From Arthrobacter_B sp038069765 (GTDB lineage: Bacteria > Actinomycetota > Actinomycetes > Actinomycetales > Micrococcaceae): DNA of 64,000 nucleotides. The notes under the pieces were generated by a model. It saw only the letters and a list, made by a program, of their open reading frames with translations. It had not been told where the DNA came from and did not search any database. Every line of letters begins with the position of its first letter. Position 1 is the first letter of the stretch. Of the stretch, positions 16,505 to 24,092 are shown one piece after another. The stretch spans positions 1 to 64,000 of the forward strand of contig NZ_JBBPFS010000006.1 of NCBI RefSeq assembly GCF_038069765.1, read 5' to 3'. Position numbers and translations under genes: made by a program.

Positions 16505-17382
16505 GCTGATACCTCCCGGTAGATTTCGCTGAGGGACGGCCTCAGTGGCGTGAATTCTTCAACGGTGCCCCGCGCCATGGCGGTGCCGAGCACGCGCTGG
16601 GCCGCGGCGTCGCCGTCGAACTCCAACACTGCTGTTGGCCCGGCTACATCAATGACCTGCAGCCCGGGCTCGTCACGGAGCCAGCCGGCGTCCGGGGAAA
16701 CGGTGAGGCGGTGCCGGCGGGGTGCGCTGGCCCTGAGCTGCTCGCTGGACCCGGCTGCCATGACCTTTCCGGCCTTGAGGACCACCAGGTTGTCGCAGAG
16801 CCGGTCCACCAGGTCCAGCTGATGGCTGGAAAACAGGACGGGGACCCCTTCGCGGGTGCGTTCGCGCAGCAGTTCCACCATGGAATCGACGGCGGCAGGG
16901 TCCAGTCCGGAAAACGGCTCGTCCAGGATCAGCACGTTGGGGCGGTGCAGCAGCGACGCAGCAATCTGCACCCGCTGCTGGTTGCCCAGGGACAGCGACT
17001 CCAGCTTGTCCTTGAACCGGTCCGCAAGCGTGAACCGCTCCAGCAGGTCCATGGCCTCGCGCCGCGCGGCTGCCGAACTCATCCGGTGCAGCTGTCCGAG
17101 GTAAATGAGCTGGTCCAGGATCGGCTGCTTCGGGTAGAGGCCGCGTTCCTCGGGCATGTACCCGAACTGGGCGCGGTCGGCGGCGGTGACGGGCGACCCG
17201 TCGAGGAACACCTCGCCGCCGGTTGCCGTCAGAACCCCCATGATCATGCGCATGGTGGTGGTTTTGCCGGCGCCGTTGCCGCCTACAAATCCGGTCATCT
17301 GCCCGGAGGGGACGTCAAAGGTGACGTTGTCCACCGCCGTTTTGTCCCCGAATTTTCGGGTGAGGTTGGAGACCTGCAGCAT
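16501..17382 (-). CDS. ABC exporter ATPase (NatA type)
   Basis: A 293-residue nucleotide-binding subunit. The Walker A motif is GGNGAGKTT near residue 34, the signature motif appears as LSLGNQQRVQIA in place of LSGGQ (common in NatA-type ATPases), and Walker B is VLILDEPFSGLDP with H-loop SSHQLD. A C-terminal extension of about 75 residues after the ATPase core is typical for this family. It is the first gene of the exporter pair and lies 113 bp downstream of the response-regulator gene, so kinase, regulator and exporter may form one operon. Confidence 0.94.
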   Translation of the reverse strand: MLQVSNLTRKFGDKTAVDNVTFDVPSGQMTGFVGGNGAGKTTTMRMIMGVLTATGGEVFLDGSPVTAADRAQFGYMPEERGLYPKQPILDQLIYLGQLHRMSSAAARREAMDLLERFTLADRFKDKLESLSLGNQQRVQIAASLLHRPNVLILDEPFSGLDPAAVDSMVELLRERTREGVPVLFSSHQLDLVDRLCDNLVVLKAGKVMAAGSSEQLRASAPRRHRLTVSPDAGWLRDEPGLQVIDVAGPTAVLEFDGDAAAQRVLGTAMARGTVEEFTPLRPSLSEIYREVSA

Positions 17383-17494
17383 GGTGGCTGCTCCTTTCCC
17401 GGAGATCCCGGGTGTTGTCAGGGGAAAGCTTCTCCCTCAACCCTAGGGGCGGCAGCAGCAAAGGTAATCGGCCGGGCGGGTGAATCCTTCCGGG

Positions 17495-18250
17495 TTAGGG
17501 ACGCCGGTCGCCGGAGGGCCCGGCGGCACTCTCCCCCGGAAGGATGAGGCCGGATTCGTAGGCGAACACCACGGCCTGGACGCGGTCGCGGACCTGAATT
17601 TTGGCGAGCAGGTTCGATACATGCGTTTTGACCGTCGCCTCGGCGACAAACATGCGGGCGGCGATCTCGGCGTTGCTGCATCCGGCGGCAACATTCACCA
17701 GGACTTCCCGCTCCCGGGAGGTCAGGGAGGCCAGGAGCTTCTGCTGTTCCGGGGAAACAGGCCGGGCCGCGGCGGGGGCCGCACCGGGGCCGGCACCTGA
17801 GGGATTCTGCGAGGATTCGGCTCCGAGCTGACGAGCGAAGCGTTCAATAACGCGGACGGTGACTTCCGGTGCGAGCAGGGCATGGCCGCCGGCGACGGCG
17901 TGGACGGCGGCAACCAGGTCATCCGGATCGGCGTTCTTGAGCAGGAATCCGCTGGCGCCGGAGCGGATGGCATCAAAAAGATAGTCGTCGCGCTCAAAGG
18001 TGGTCAGAATAATCACCTTGGCCGTGCCCGCCTGGACTACGGCTTCCGTGGCCCGGATGCCGTCGAGCACCGGCATCTGCACATCCATCAGGATGACATC
18101 CACGGGATTGGCGGCAGCGAAGTCCACGGCTTCCAGGCCGTTGGCCACCTGCCCCACCACCGTGATCTCTTCCTCCACGGACAGCATCATGGCAAAACCC
18201 GCCCGGACCAGTGCCTGGTCATCCGCCAACAGGACCCGGATTGGTTCCAT
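17495..18250 (-). CDS. NarL/LuxR-type response regulator
   Basis: A 251-residue regulator. The receiver domain (about 1-125) has the acidic pair in LLADDQALVRAGF, phosphoacceptor Asp near residue 55 in VILMDVQMPVLDG, and the T and K of the LTTFERDD and LLKN segments. After an Ala/Pro-rich linker the LuxR helix-turn-helix occupies about 175-235 (LTSREREVLVNVAAGCSNAEIAARMFVAEATVKTHVSNLLAKIQVRDRVQAV). It follows the histidine-kinase gene in the same direction and is its likely partner. The downstream ABC exporter genes are the likely target. Confidence 0.95.
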   Translation of the reverse strand: MEPIRVLLADDQALVRAGFAMMLSVEEEITVVGQVANGLEAVDFAAANPVDVILMDVQMPVLDGIRATEAVVQAGTAKVIILTTFERDDYLFDAIRSGASGFLLKNADPDDLVAAVHAVAGGHALLAPEVTVRVIERFARQLGAESSQNPSGAGPGAAPAAARPVSPEQQKLLASLTSREREVLVNVAAGCSNAEIAARMFVAEATVKTHVSNLLAKIQVRDRVQAVVFAYESGLILPGESAAGPSGDRRP

Positions 18251-18320
18251 CGCGTGCGTTCACACCCTTTCGCGCAAGGAAAGCCCCTCGGCACCGGCTG
18301 AGGTCCCACCGGCCCCGCCA

Positions 18321-18335
18321 TTACCGTACCGGTAA
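18321..18335. promoter_or_regulatory. Palindrome between kinase and regulator genes
   Basis: TTACCG and CGGTAA arms with a 3-nt centre in the 108-bp gap between the kinase and regulator genes. It may be a regulator-binding site. It resembles, with one inserted base and one change, the TTACC...GTAA sites at 25541 and 29959. Confidence 0.4.
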
Positions 18336-18358
18336 AGCCGCGGAAACAGAGGGAGCGC

Positions 18359-19759
18359 TCAGCGCACGGGAAAGCGGACGCGGACCCGCCAGCCCCCGCC
18401 TGCCCGGGGGCCAATTTCGGCAGTTCCCCCGTGCAGCGCCGCTCGTTCGCGGATTCCCCGGAGGCCGAAGCCCGAGCCGGCAGTGCTTCCCGCCCGCGGC
18501 CGGCCGTCGTCGACCGTCTCGACTTCCACCCACTCGCCGTTCTCCGACCGGCCGGTGCGCAGCGCCACCACCGCTGAACCTGCCGTGGAATGCCGCCGCA
18601 CATTGGCGAGTGATTCCTGCACCGTCCGGTAAATGGACAGGCCCAGCGGCGCAGGGATGCGGTCAAGAACCGAATGCGGATCCTGTGCTTCATGAAAGGA
18701 AACGCGCAGTCCCATTGCGTCATGTTCGGCGACCAGCGCGGGGAGGTCAGACAGCCCTGGCTCCGGATGCCGCTGTGCGCCGCCGTCGGAGTCGGTGGCC
18801 GTTTCCTGTCCGCCCCGCAGCACGCCCAGCAGCGACCGCATCTGGGCCACTGCTTCCCGGGACGAGGCCTCGATTGTCTGCAGGGCGCCGGCGGTGGCGG
18901 CGGGCTTCTTCTCCAGAACCCGGCGTGCGGCTCCGGCCTGAATGCCAATCACCGCAATGTGGTGGGCGACGACGTCGTGCAGTTCGCGGGCGATGCGCAG
19001 GCGTTCATCGATCACGGCCTGCCGGGCCAGCTCCGTGGCCTGCTCCTCAAGCTGGGCCGACTGCTGGGCAAGCTGCTCCCGCTGATGCGCGCTGCGCCAG
19101 GAGGTGATGCCAAAGAGGATCGCTCCGCCGAAATAAGCGGCATTAAGGAGGAAGGTGTAGATGGCATAGGAAGCCAGCGGCGGGAGCAGGCCGCGGGACG
19201 GGTTTTCCTGCTCCTGGACTTCCCGCAGGAGAGACTCGTAAGAGTTGGAGACGGTGAAGGACAGCAGCAGCCACAGGGCCATTGCCGCTATCACCAGCAC
19301 CAGGGCCAGACGCAGCAGGCGGCGGTTCCGGGCCCAGGCCACGCCCGAATATATGGCGGCAAAGTACGCGCCCTGGAAGGTGAGCTGGACGGCGAGAAGG
19401 GGCATGTACATGCCCAGTACCAGGAAGAGCGCCGATGATATGAGCAGGACGGTGACCGGAAAGCGGCGCCGCACGGCCAGCGGCAGCACCATCAGCGCCA
19501 TTACCAGGTGCTGGAGCCAGATCGGGCGGTCCTCCGCGCCCATGGACCCGACGCCGCGGACGCTCTCGAGCGCCACCGCGCTGAGCAGCAGCACGACGGC
19601 GGTGCCGATCAGGTCCCGGCGCAGCTGCTCCCGCGTGGGCCCGGGCCGCTCCCAGTCTTCGCCGTTTTGTTCCGGCCGGACGCCGGGGAAACGCGGCCGG
19701 AAAAGACTGCGGGGCCGGGAGTCCCGGGTGTCGGAGCCGAGGGCGGGGGTTTCGATCAT
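18359..19759 (-). CDS. Two-component sensor histidine kinase (HisKA_3)
   Basis: A 466-residue membrane kinase. About five or six membrane segments lie between residues 50 and 235, followed by a coiled coil (REQLAQQSAQLEEQATELARQA). The HisKA_3 dimerisation domain follows with the phosphorylated His in RIARELHDVVAHHIAVIGIQAG, and the ATPase domain carries the N-box-like LGLSIYRTVQESLANVRRHS, DDGRPRAG and GSGFGLRGIRERA motifs. The two genes after it encode its likely partner regulator and an ABC exporter. This layout is common for cell-envelope or drug stress sensing, but no signal can be inferred from the sequence. Confidence 0.94.
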   Translation of the reverse strand: MIETPALGSDTRDSRPRSLFRPRFPGVRPEQNGEDWERPGPTREQLRRDLIGTAVVLLLSAVALESVRGVGSMGAEDRPIWLQHLVMALMVLPLAVRRRFPVTVLLISSALFLVLGMYMPLLAVQLTFQGAYFAAIYSGVAWARNRRLLRLALVLVIAAMALWLLLSFTVSNSYESLLREVQEQENPSRGLLPPLASYAIYTFLLNAAYFGGAILFGITSWRSAHQREQLAQQSAQLEEQATELARQAVIDERLRIARELHDVVAHHIAVIGIQAGAARRVLEKKPAATAGALQTIEASSREAVAQMRSLLGVLRGGQETATDSDGGAQRHPEPGLSDLPALVAEHDAMGLRVSFHEAQDPHSVLDRIPAPLGLSIYRTVQESLANVRRHSTAGSAVVALRTGRSENGEWVEVETVDDGRPRAGSTAGSGFGLRGIRERAALHGGTAEIGPRAGGGWRVRVRFPVR

Positions 19760-19906
19760 GCAGCCAGTCTAGGAGCCGGTGTGCACTGCCGGCTCCGCCG
19801 CAGGGATGACCGGGTGCCGCAGGAGGGGAAGGAGTGATTTACTTCAAGGTACTGACACGGCAGCCAGGCGGCGGCCGAAAACCGCGCTGACGACAGGACT
19901 GCACGC

Positions 19907-21082
19907 ATGTTTGTTGACGAAGCACAGGCGATTCTCCCTGAACTGGTGGCGCTGCGGCGCGCCCTTCACTCCGACCCGGAAACGGGGAATGACCTGCCCC
20001 GCACGCAGGAGAAGATCCTCGCGGCGTTGGAGGGGCTGGGGCTGGAGATCACGCTCGGCGTGAAGTCGACCTCCGTGGTGGCAGTGCTCCGCGGTGCCGA
20101 GCCGGGCCCGGCCGTGCTGCTGCGCGGAGACATGGATGCCCTGCCGGTCCTTGAACTGACCGATCTGGACTATGCCTCCACCAACGGCAACATGCATGCC
20201 TGCGGCCATGACCTGCACGTGGCCGGGTTGGTGGGCGCGGCCAGACTGCTCAGCGCGCAGCAGGAAGACCTTTCCGGCAGCGTCATCTTCATGTTTCAGC
20301 CGGGGGAGGAAGGCCACGACGGCGCCAGTCTGATGCTCGATGAAGGGGTACTCGACGCCGCGGGGGAACGTCCCGTCGCCGCCTACGGGATCCATGTGCG
20401 CCCCGGTCCGCTGGGTGTTTTCCGGACGAAGCCGGGCACGCTGATGGCCGGTGCCAATGAACTGCGGATCACCGTGAAGGGATCCGGCGGCCACAGCTCC
20501 CAGCCGCAAACCGCCGTCGACCCCGTTCCTGCCCTCACCGAAATTGCCACCGCGCTGCAGACCATGGCCACCCGGCGGTTCTCCGCCTTCGACCCGATTG
20601 TGCTCACCGTGACCCAGCTCCGCGCGGGCGAAGCCATCAATGTCATTCCGGACACCGCCAGCCTGGGCGCCTCCGTCCGCACGCTGTCCGAGGAATCGCT
20701 GGACCGGGTGGTGGTGGAATCCAAGACGCTCGCCGAAGGCATTGCTGCCGCCCACGGGTGCAGCGTGGACGTGGACTTCACCGTGCGGTATCCGGTGACC
20801 AGCAATGACGCCGGCCGAACCCGTGAAGCGATCACCGGGCTGCGGGAAATGTTCGGCGAAGACAGGGTGCTCGAGTCCCGTGATCCGTTGATGGGCTCCG
20901 AGGATTTTTCCCTGGTCCTCAATGAAGTTCCCGGCACCTTCATTTTCCTGGGAGCGACGCCGCCGGACCTGGATCCGGAAACCGTGGCCTGGAACCACTC
21001 TCCACGGGTGGTTTTCGATGATTCGGTGCTGGGCGACCAGGCTGCTGCGCTGGCCCAGCTGGCGTACAACCGGTTGACGTAG
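19907..21082 (+). CDS. M20 family amidohydrolase
   Basis: A 391-residue metal-dependent hydrolase of the M20D group (hippurate hydrolase, IAA-amino-acid hydrolase, N-acyl-amino-acid deacylase). Metal-site motifs are LLRGDMDALP near residue 68, MHACGHDLHVAG near 97 and FQPGEEGHDGA near 131; the Cys in HACGHD is the usual metal ligand of this group. The dimerisation domain lies at about 180-290 with GSGGHSSQP. The C-terminal SEDFSLVLNEVPG supplies the last ligands. The specific acyl-amino-acid substrate is unknown. A DoxX-like gene follows within 10 bp. Confidence 0.92.
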   Translation: MFVDEAQAILPELVALRRALHSDPETGNDLPRTQEKILAALEGLGLEITLGVKSTSVVAVLRGAEPGPAVLLRGDMDALPVLELTDLDYASTNGNMHACGHDLHVAGLVGAARLLSAQQEDLSGSVIFMFQPGEEGHDGASLMLDEGVLDAAGERPVAAYGIHVRPGPLGVFRTKPGTLMAGANELRITVKGSGGHSSQPQTAVDPVPALTEIATALQTMATRRFSAFDPIVLTVTQLRAGEAINVIPDTASLGASVRTLSEESLDRVVVESKTLAEGIAAAHGCSVDVDFTVRYPVTSNDAGRTREAITGLREMFGEDRVLESRDPLMGSEDFSLVLNEVPGTFIFLGATPPDLDPETVAWNHSPRVVFDDSVLGDQAAALAQLAYNRLT

Positions 21083-21091
21083 TCTGTGCCC

Positions 21092-21550
21092 ATGCCTATC
21101 GCGAACCTGATAACTGCAGCAGCCCGGCCCGCTCCGCCCACCTCGAAGCGCCGGCGGCTGGGCGCCATCGCGCTGGGTTCGTTCCTGGCCTTTGCCGGCA
21201 CCTCGCACCTGACCTTTGCGCGGGAGGAATTCCAGGCCCAGGTGCCGGGCTGGGTTCCGGTGGACCCCGACGTCGTCGTGCTGCTTTCAGGGGTAGCCGA
21301 GCTCAGCCTCGGGGCAGCACTGATCCTGCTGCGCAGGCGCCGGGTTCCGGTGGGCCTGGCTGCTGCAGCGTTCTTTGTTGCCATTTTCCCGGGCAATATT
21401 TCCCAGTACGTCACCCACACCGACGCTTTCGGGCTCGATACTGACCGTGCCCGCCTGGTGCGGCTGTTCTTCCAGCCGCTGCTCGTGATCTGGGCGCTGT
21501 GGTCCACCGGTGCCTGGAAGGCAGTGCGCGCTGCGCTGAAAAAGGGCTAG
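21092..21550 (+). CDS. DoxX-like membrane protein
   Basis: A 152-residue protein with four predicted membrane helices: about residues 23-37, 58-75, 82-100 and 123-140. The motifs AFAGTSHLTFAREEFQAQVPGWVP, SGVAELSLGAALIL and FFVAIFPGNISQYVTHTDAFGLDTDRAR..RLFFQPLLVIWALW are typical of the DoxX-related family found next to oxidoreductases. The start is near the stop of the amidohydrolase gene (GTG 21086 or ATG 21092). A TAGTCT sequence 6 nt before ATG 21092 could allow leaderless initiation, but coupled translation is equally possible. Confidence 0.82.
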   Translation: MPIANLITAAARPAPPTSKRRRLGAIALGSFLAFAGTSHLTFAREEFQAQVPGWVPVDPDVVVLLSGVAELSLGAALILLRRRRVPVGLAAAAFFVAIFPGNISQYVTHTDAFGLDTDRARLVRLFFQPLLVIWALWSTGAWKAVRAALKKG

Positions 21551-21716
21551 CTGCGGGCGGCCGGCTCCTTCGCTTCCGGAGTTCCTCCCGACGTCGTGTT
21601 CGCCTCGCACGGTGCTCTGCCTCCATCTGCTCCTCCAGCTTGAACTGCGCAGCCTCCCATTCCGGTACCACCGGGGCAGCGCGACGGTTGCTCTAGGGGA
21701 TCCCGAGGCCTTCCGT

Positions 21717-21799
21717 GCACCGGTTCCCACTCTTCGTTGCCCTTGTGGCAGGTGTGGCCCCGGCAGCACCAGCAGGCAACAGAGGGTGGGAACCTGTGC
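21717..21799. repeat. Long imperfect inverted repeat
   Basis: The arms 21717-21741 and 21775-21799 pair at 21 of 25 positions (core GGTTCCCAC against GTGGGAACC, inner GTTGCC against GGCAAC) around a 33-nt spacer. It lies 14 bp after the end of the SMP-30-like gene, so it may act as a terminator, though there is no T run. It could also be a repetitive element or small structured RNA. Confidence 0.75.
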
Positions 21800-21812
21800 G
21801 GCGGTTCGGTGC

Positions 21813-22901
21813 TTAGCCGCCGTTGGACTGGCGGATGCCGGTGCCCAGCGCCTCGAACGAGTAGACGAAGCCGCCGTCCGCGCCGCTGACCGTCAGGTAG
21901 GCCTCGGTGGTGCCGGGCTTAATCGCCACGTTGGTGGCCGATGACAAGCCCTCGGCGTCGTCGGCCGGAACCGAGACCGTGCCGATGTGCCTGCCCTCCG
22001 GGCTGTAGACGAAGATGCTCGGCTGGCCGTGCACCGCCTGGTAGATGTTTCCGTCGGCGTCCACGGCGTTGGAATCGATCTGGCTCTTGCCGCCGCTGAA
22101 ATGGACACCCGGATGGGAGTTTGCAACACCGGTCCGGTCCTCGTTCAGGCCGAGGTAGTCGATGCGGTTGTCAGAGTACTGGCTGACCCAGAGCCCCTTG
22201 AAGTCCTCGGTGAAGGAGATTCCGTTGGGTGCGGGAAGATCCTTCGCCAGGACAGTCGTTTCGGCGGTGTCCTTGTCGATCCGCACAATCCTGCCCTGTG
22301 CCTCTTCTGCCGGCCCGTCATGTCCGGTGGTGTCGCTGAGGAAAAGATGGCCGTCCTCGTCGAAGGCCAGATCATCGAGCTTCATCGGGGTTCCCTCGAC
22401 GTTGCCCGCGAAGAATGTCTGCGGATCGGTGCCTTCGGCGGTGATGCTGGTGACCTTTCCGCCGAGGAAGTCCGTCAGGTACAGCCGGCCGTCCTGCGGG
22501 CTGAACTGCGCCGAGGTGTAGACGCCGGTGTCGTCGGTGTAAATCCCTTCGGCGGTCCCTTCCTCGACGTCGATCTTGTGGACTTTCGGATCTCCGGGGG
22601 GCGCGGTGACATCGACGACGAACAGGCCGCCGTCGGGGCCGAAGGTTGGTCCTTCCAACAGGGTCATGCCCGTTTCCGGGTGGACCTCGCTGACCTGAAG
22701 AACCTTTTCGGCGGTGATGTCGGCGGTGTTTTTCGCGGCCGTGCTCTGAGTGTCATTCTCCGTTCCGTTCTCCGGGGAAGTTGCCGGGGCGGCCTGGCCT
22801 GCACAACCGACGAGGGCACCGATCAACCCCAGGGCTGCTGCTCCGCGCCAGATCGGAGTGGACTGATGGGCGCGCTGCGTCTTTCGGGGGTGCTGTGACA
22901 T
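21813..22901 (-). CDS. SMP-30/gluconolactonase-like lipoprotein
   Basis: A 362-residue secreted protein. The lipobox is ALVGC near residue 34, after a basic start and hydrophobic stretch (IWRGAAALGLIGALVGCAG), so it should be exported and lipid-anchored. A disordered Thr/Asn/Ser-rich linker precedes a beta-propeller region of the SMP-30/gluconolactonase/LRE class: LLEGPTFGPDGGLFVVDVTAPPGDPKVHKID, KLDDLAFDEDGHLFLSDTTG, PNGISFTEDFKGLWVSQYSDNRI, DSNAVDADGNIYQAVHGQPSI and NVAIKPGTTEAYLTVSGADGGF. It may be a lactonase, but a binding-only role is possible. A striking 41-bp palindrome lies 80 bp upstream of the start. Confidence 0.85.
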   Translation of the reverse strand: MSQHPRKTQRAHQSTPIWRGAAALGLIGALVGCAGQAAPATSPENGTENDTQSTAAKNTADITAEKVLQVSEVHPETGMTLLEGPTFGPDGGLFVVDVTAPPGDPKVHKIDVEEGTAEGIYTDDTGVYTSAQFSPQDGRLYLTDFLGGKVTSITAEGTDPQTFFAGNVEGTPMKLDDLAFDEDGHLFLSDTTGHDGPAEEAQGRIVRIDKDTAETTVLAKDLPAPNGISFTEDFKGLWVSQYSDNRIDYLGLNEDRTGVANSHPGVHFSGGKSQIDSNAVDADGNIYQAVHGQPSIFVYSPEGRHIGTVSVPADDAEGLSSATNVAIKPGTTEAYLTVSGADGGFVYSFEALGTGIRQSNGG

Positions 22902-22980
22902 TTCGGTGCTCCGTTACGGGACGTGGGGGTCCTTCGGGTGGCCAAATAGCGCGCAGTCCTTCGCAGGCTGCAAAGCGCGG

Positions 22981-23021
22981 CCACCCAAAGTGCTTAGGAT
23001 CATCCTAACTAGTTTGGGTGG
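22981..23021. promoter_or_regulatory. Nested 41-bp palindrome
   Basis: Outer arms CCACCCAAA (22981-22989) and TTTGGGTGG (23013-23021), and inner arms TTAGGAT and ATCCTAA around a single central C at 23001, all symmetric about the same centre. Further GGGTGG/CCACCC copies lie just to the left near 22938 and 22979. It is probably an operator for the SMP-30-like gene. The inner part resembles, but is shorter than, a DtxR-type box. Confidence 0.75.
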
Positions 23022-23153
23022 TTGCCCTGCAATTGCTGCTGCACCTGCAGGGCGTCGACTACTTGCTTCCCGAATATGCCGGGAAAGGTGAGCATTAGGT
23101 AGGCCGAATTACTGAATTCGATCACAAAACGTCGCCAGTGAGGTTTGGGTCTG

Positions 23154-23166
23154 TACCATCAGCGAA
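23154..23166 (+). promoter_or_regulatory. Candidate leaderless promoter (-10 TACCAT)
   Basis: TACCAT at 23154-23159 lies 7 nt before ATG 23167, with no Shine-Dalgarno sequence. Confidence 0.5.
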
Positions 23167-23913
23167 ATGGGGAGCGCCGCTGCCCTACATTACTGGGGGA
23201 GCGCCGTGCGAATTCCGGAAATACTCACTAAAGACCAGATTGATAATGCCGTTCTTCTTCTGCGGAGTTACTACACCGAACCGCAGCATGCAAAGAGCGG
23301 ACTCCGGAGCGGAGCTCGCTTTGATACATGGGGTGGTGGCGGTGATGCCGCCAGTATTTGCAACACCCTCACGGCGGACGATCTGCTCGCCGCATCATTT
23401 CTCTCCGTTCGTTTTTCCCCGAAGGCAGTCATTGGCATTCTGGGGGATCGCAGGGAGGATGTCACTGCACTGCTCTCGGCTATTCCAGTCGACCTGGACT
23501 TGGTTGATGTCAGCCACGATGACTTCAAAGCCGTACTCGGGGAAGAAAGTCCTGCTTGGCAACTGTGGGACCTCCTGCGTGGAAAGGATCAGTTGAACGG
23601 CAAGGGTTGGGGCGTAGGTCCGACCAAAGCCAGCAAACTGCTGGCCCGCAAGCGGCCACGGTTGATTCCGATCTGGGACTCAGTGGTGAAGCGAGAGACT
23701 GAATTGAAGAACTCCCAGACTCAGTGGATCGACTGGCACCAGGCGCTCACCGAAGATAATTGCGCGCTCACCATGCACTTGAATGAGGTGCAGCGCCGTG
23801 CCGAGCTGCCCCATCCGGTTTCCACGCTCCGTGCAATGGATGTTGTCCTGTGGATGCGCGGCACGGGTGGAGGAATAGTGCAGCCTTCAACGGGCGAAGA
23901 CGAGGCTTCCTGA
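23167..23913 (+). CDS. DUF6308-type hypothetical protein
   Basis: A 248-residue soluble protein that matches the DUF6308 style as I know it: an N-terminal helical part (LTKDQIDNAVLLLRSYYTEP), GARFDTWGGGGDAASICNTLTADDLLAASFLSV, a central KGWGVGPTKASKLLARKRPRLIPIWDSVV and a C-terminal LRAMDVVLWMRGTGGG. The central GPTKASKLLARKRP region looks like a helix-hairpin-helix DNA-binding motif as found in base-excision-repair glycosylases, and WDSVV may be the matching acidic site; this resemblance is inference. The codon use is less GC-biased than its neighbours, which hints at horizontal transfer. ATG 23167 fits a leaderless promoter; GTG 23206 is an alternative. Confidence 0.68.
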   Translation: MGSAAALHYWGSAVRIPEILTKDQIDNAVLLLRSYYTEPQHAKSGLRSGARFDTWGGGGDAASICNTLTADDLLAASFLSVRFSPKAVIGILGDRREDVTALLSAIPVDLDLVDVSHDDFKAVLGEESPAWQLWDLLRGKDQLNGKGWGVGPTKASKLLARKRPRLIPIWDSVVKRETELKNSQTQWIDWHQALTEDNCALTMHLNEVQRRAELPHPVSTLRAMDVVLWMRGTGGGIVQPSTGEDEAS

Positions 23914-24079
23914 GACTAGGCAGAGAGGGGCCTGTGTTCCGGCACCTCGAACTTTTCGTAATCTTCTGGCAGGTATCTGCAAGGGCCAATGAATTGGGCT
24001 GAATTACTCGAGTACTTAGTGGGAATAGTCCCGTATGTCGTTTTTTGCGGAATGCAATACTTTTGCGGCCCACAGCACA

Positions 24080-24092
24080 TAAAATAGAACAC
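24080..24092 (+). promoter_or_regulatory. Candidate leaderless promoter (-10 TAAAAT)
   Basis: TAAAAT at 24080-24085 lies 7 nt before ATG 24093 of the HNH endonuclease gene. Confidence 0.6.

Noticed and set aside
21411..21671. A minus-strand frame starting MVPEWEAAQFKLEEQMEAEHR
   Set aside because: The first 40 residues look protein-like, but the frame overlaps the DoxX-like gene by 140 bp, has no ribosome-binding site and its second half looks like shadow.
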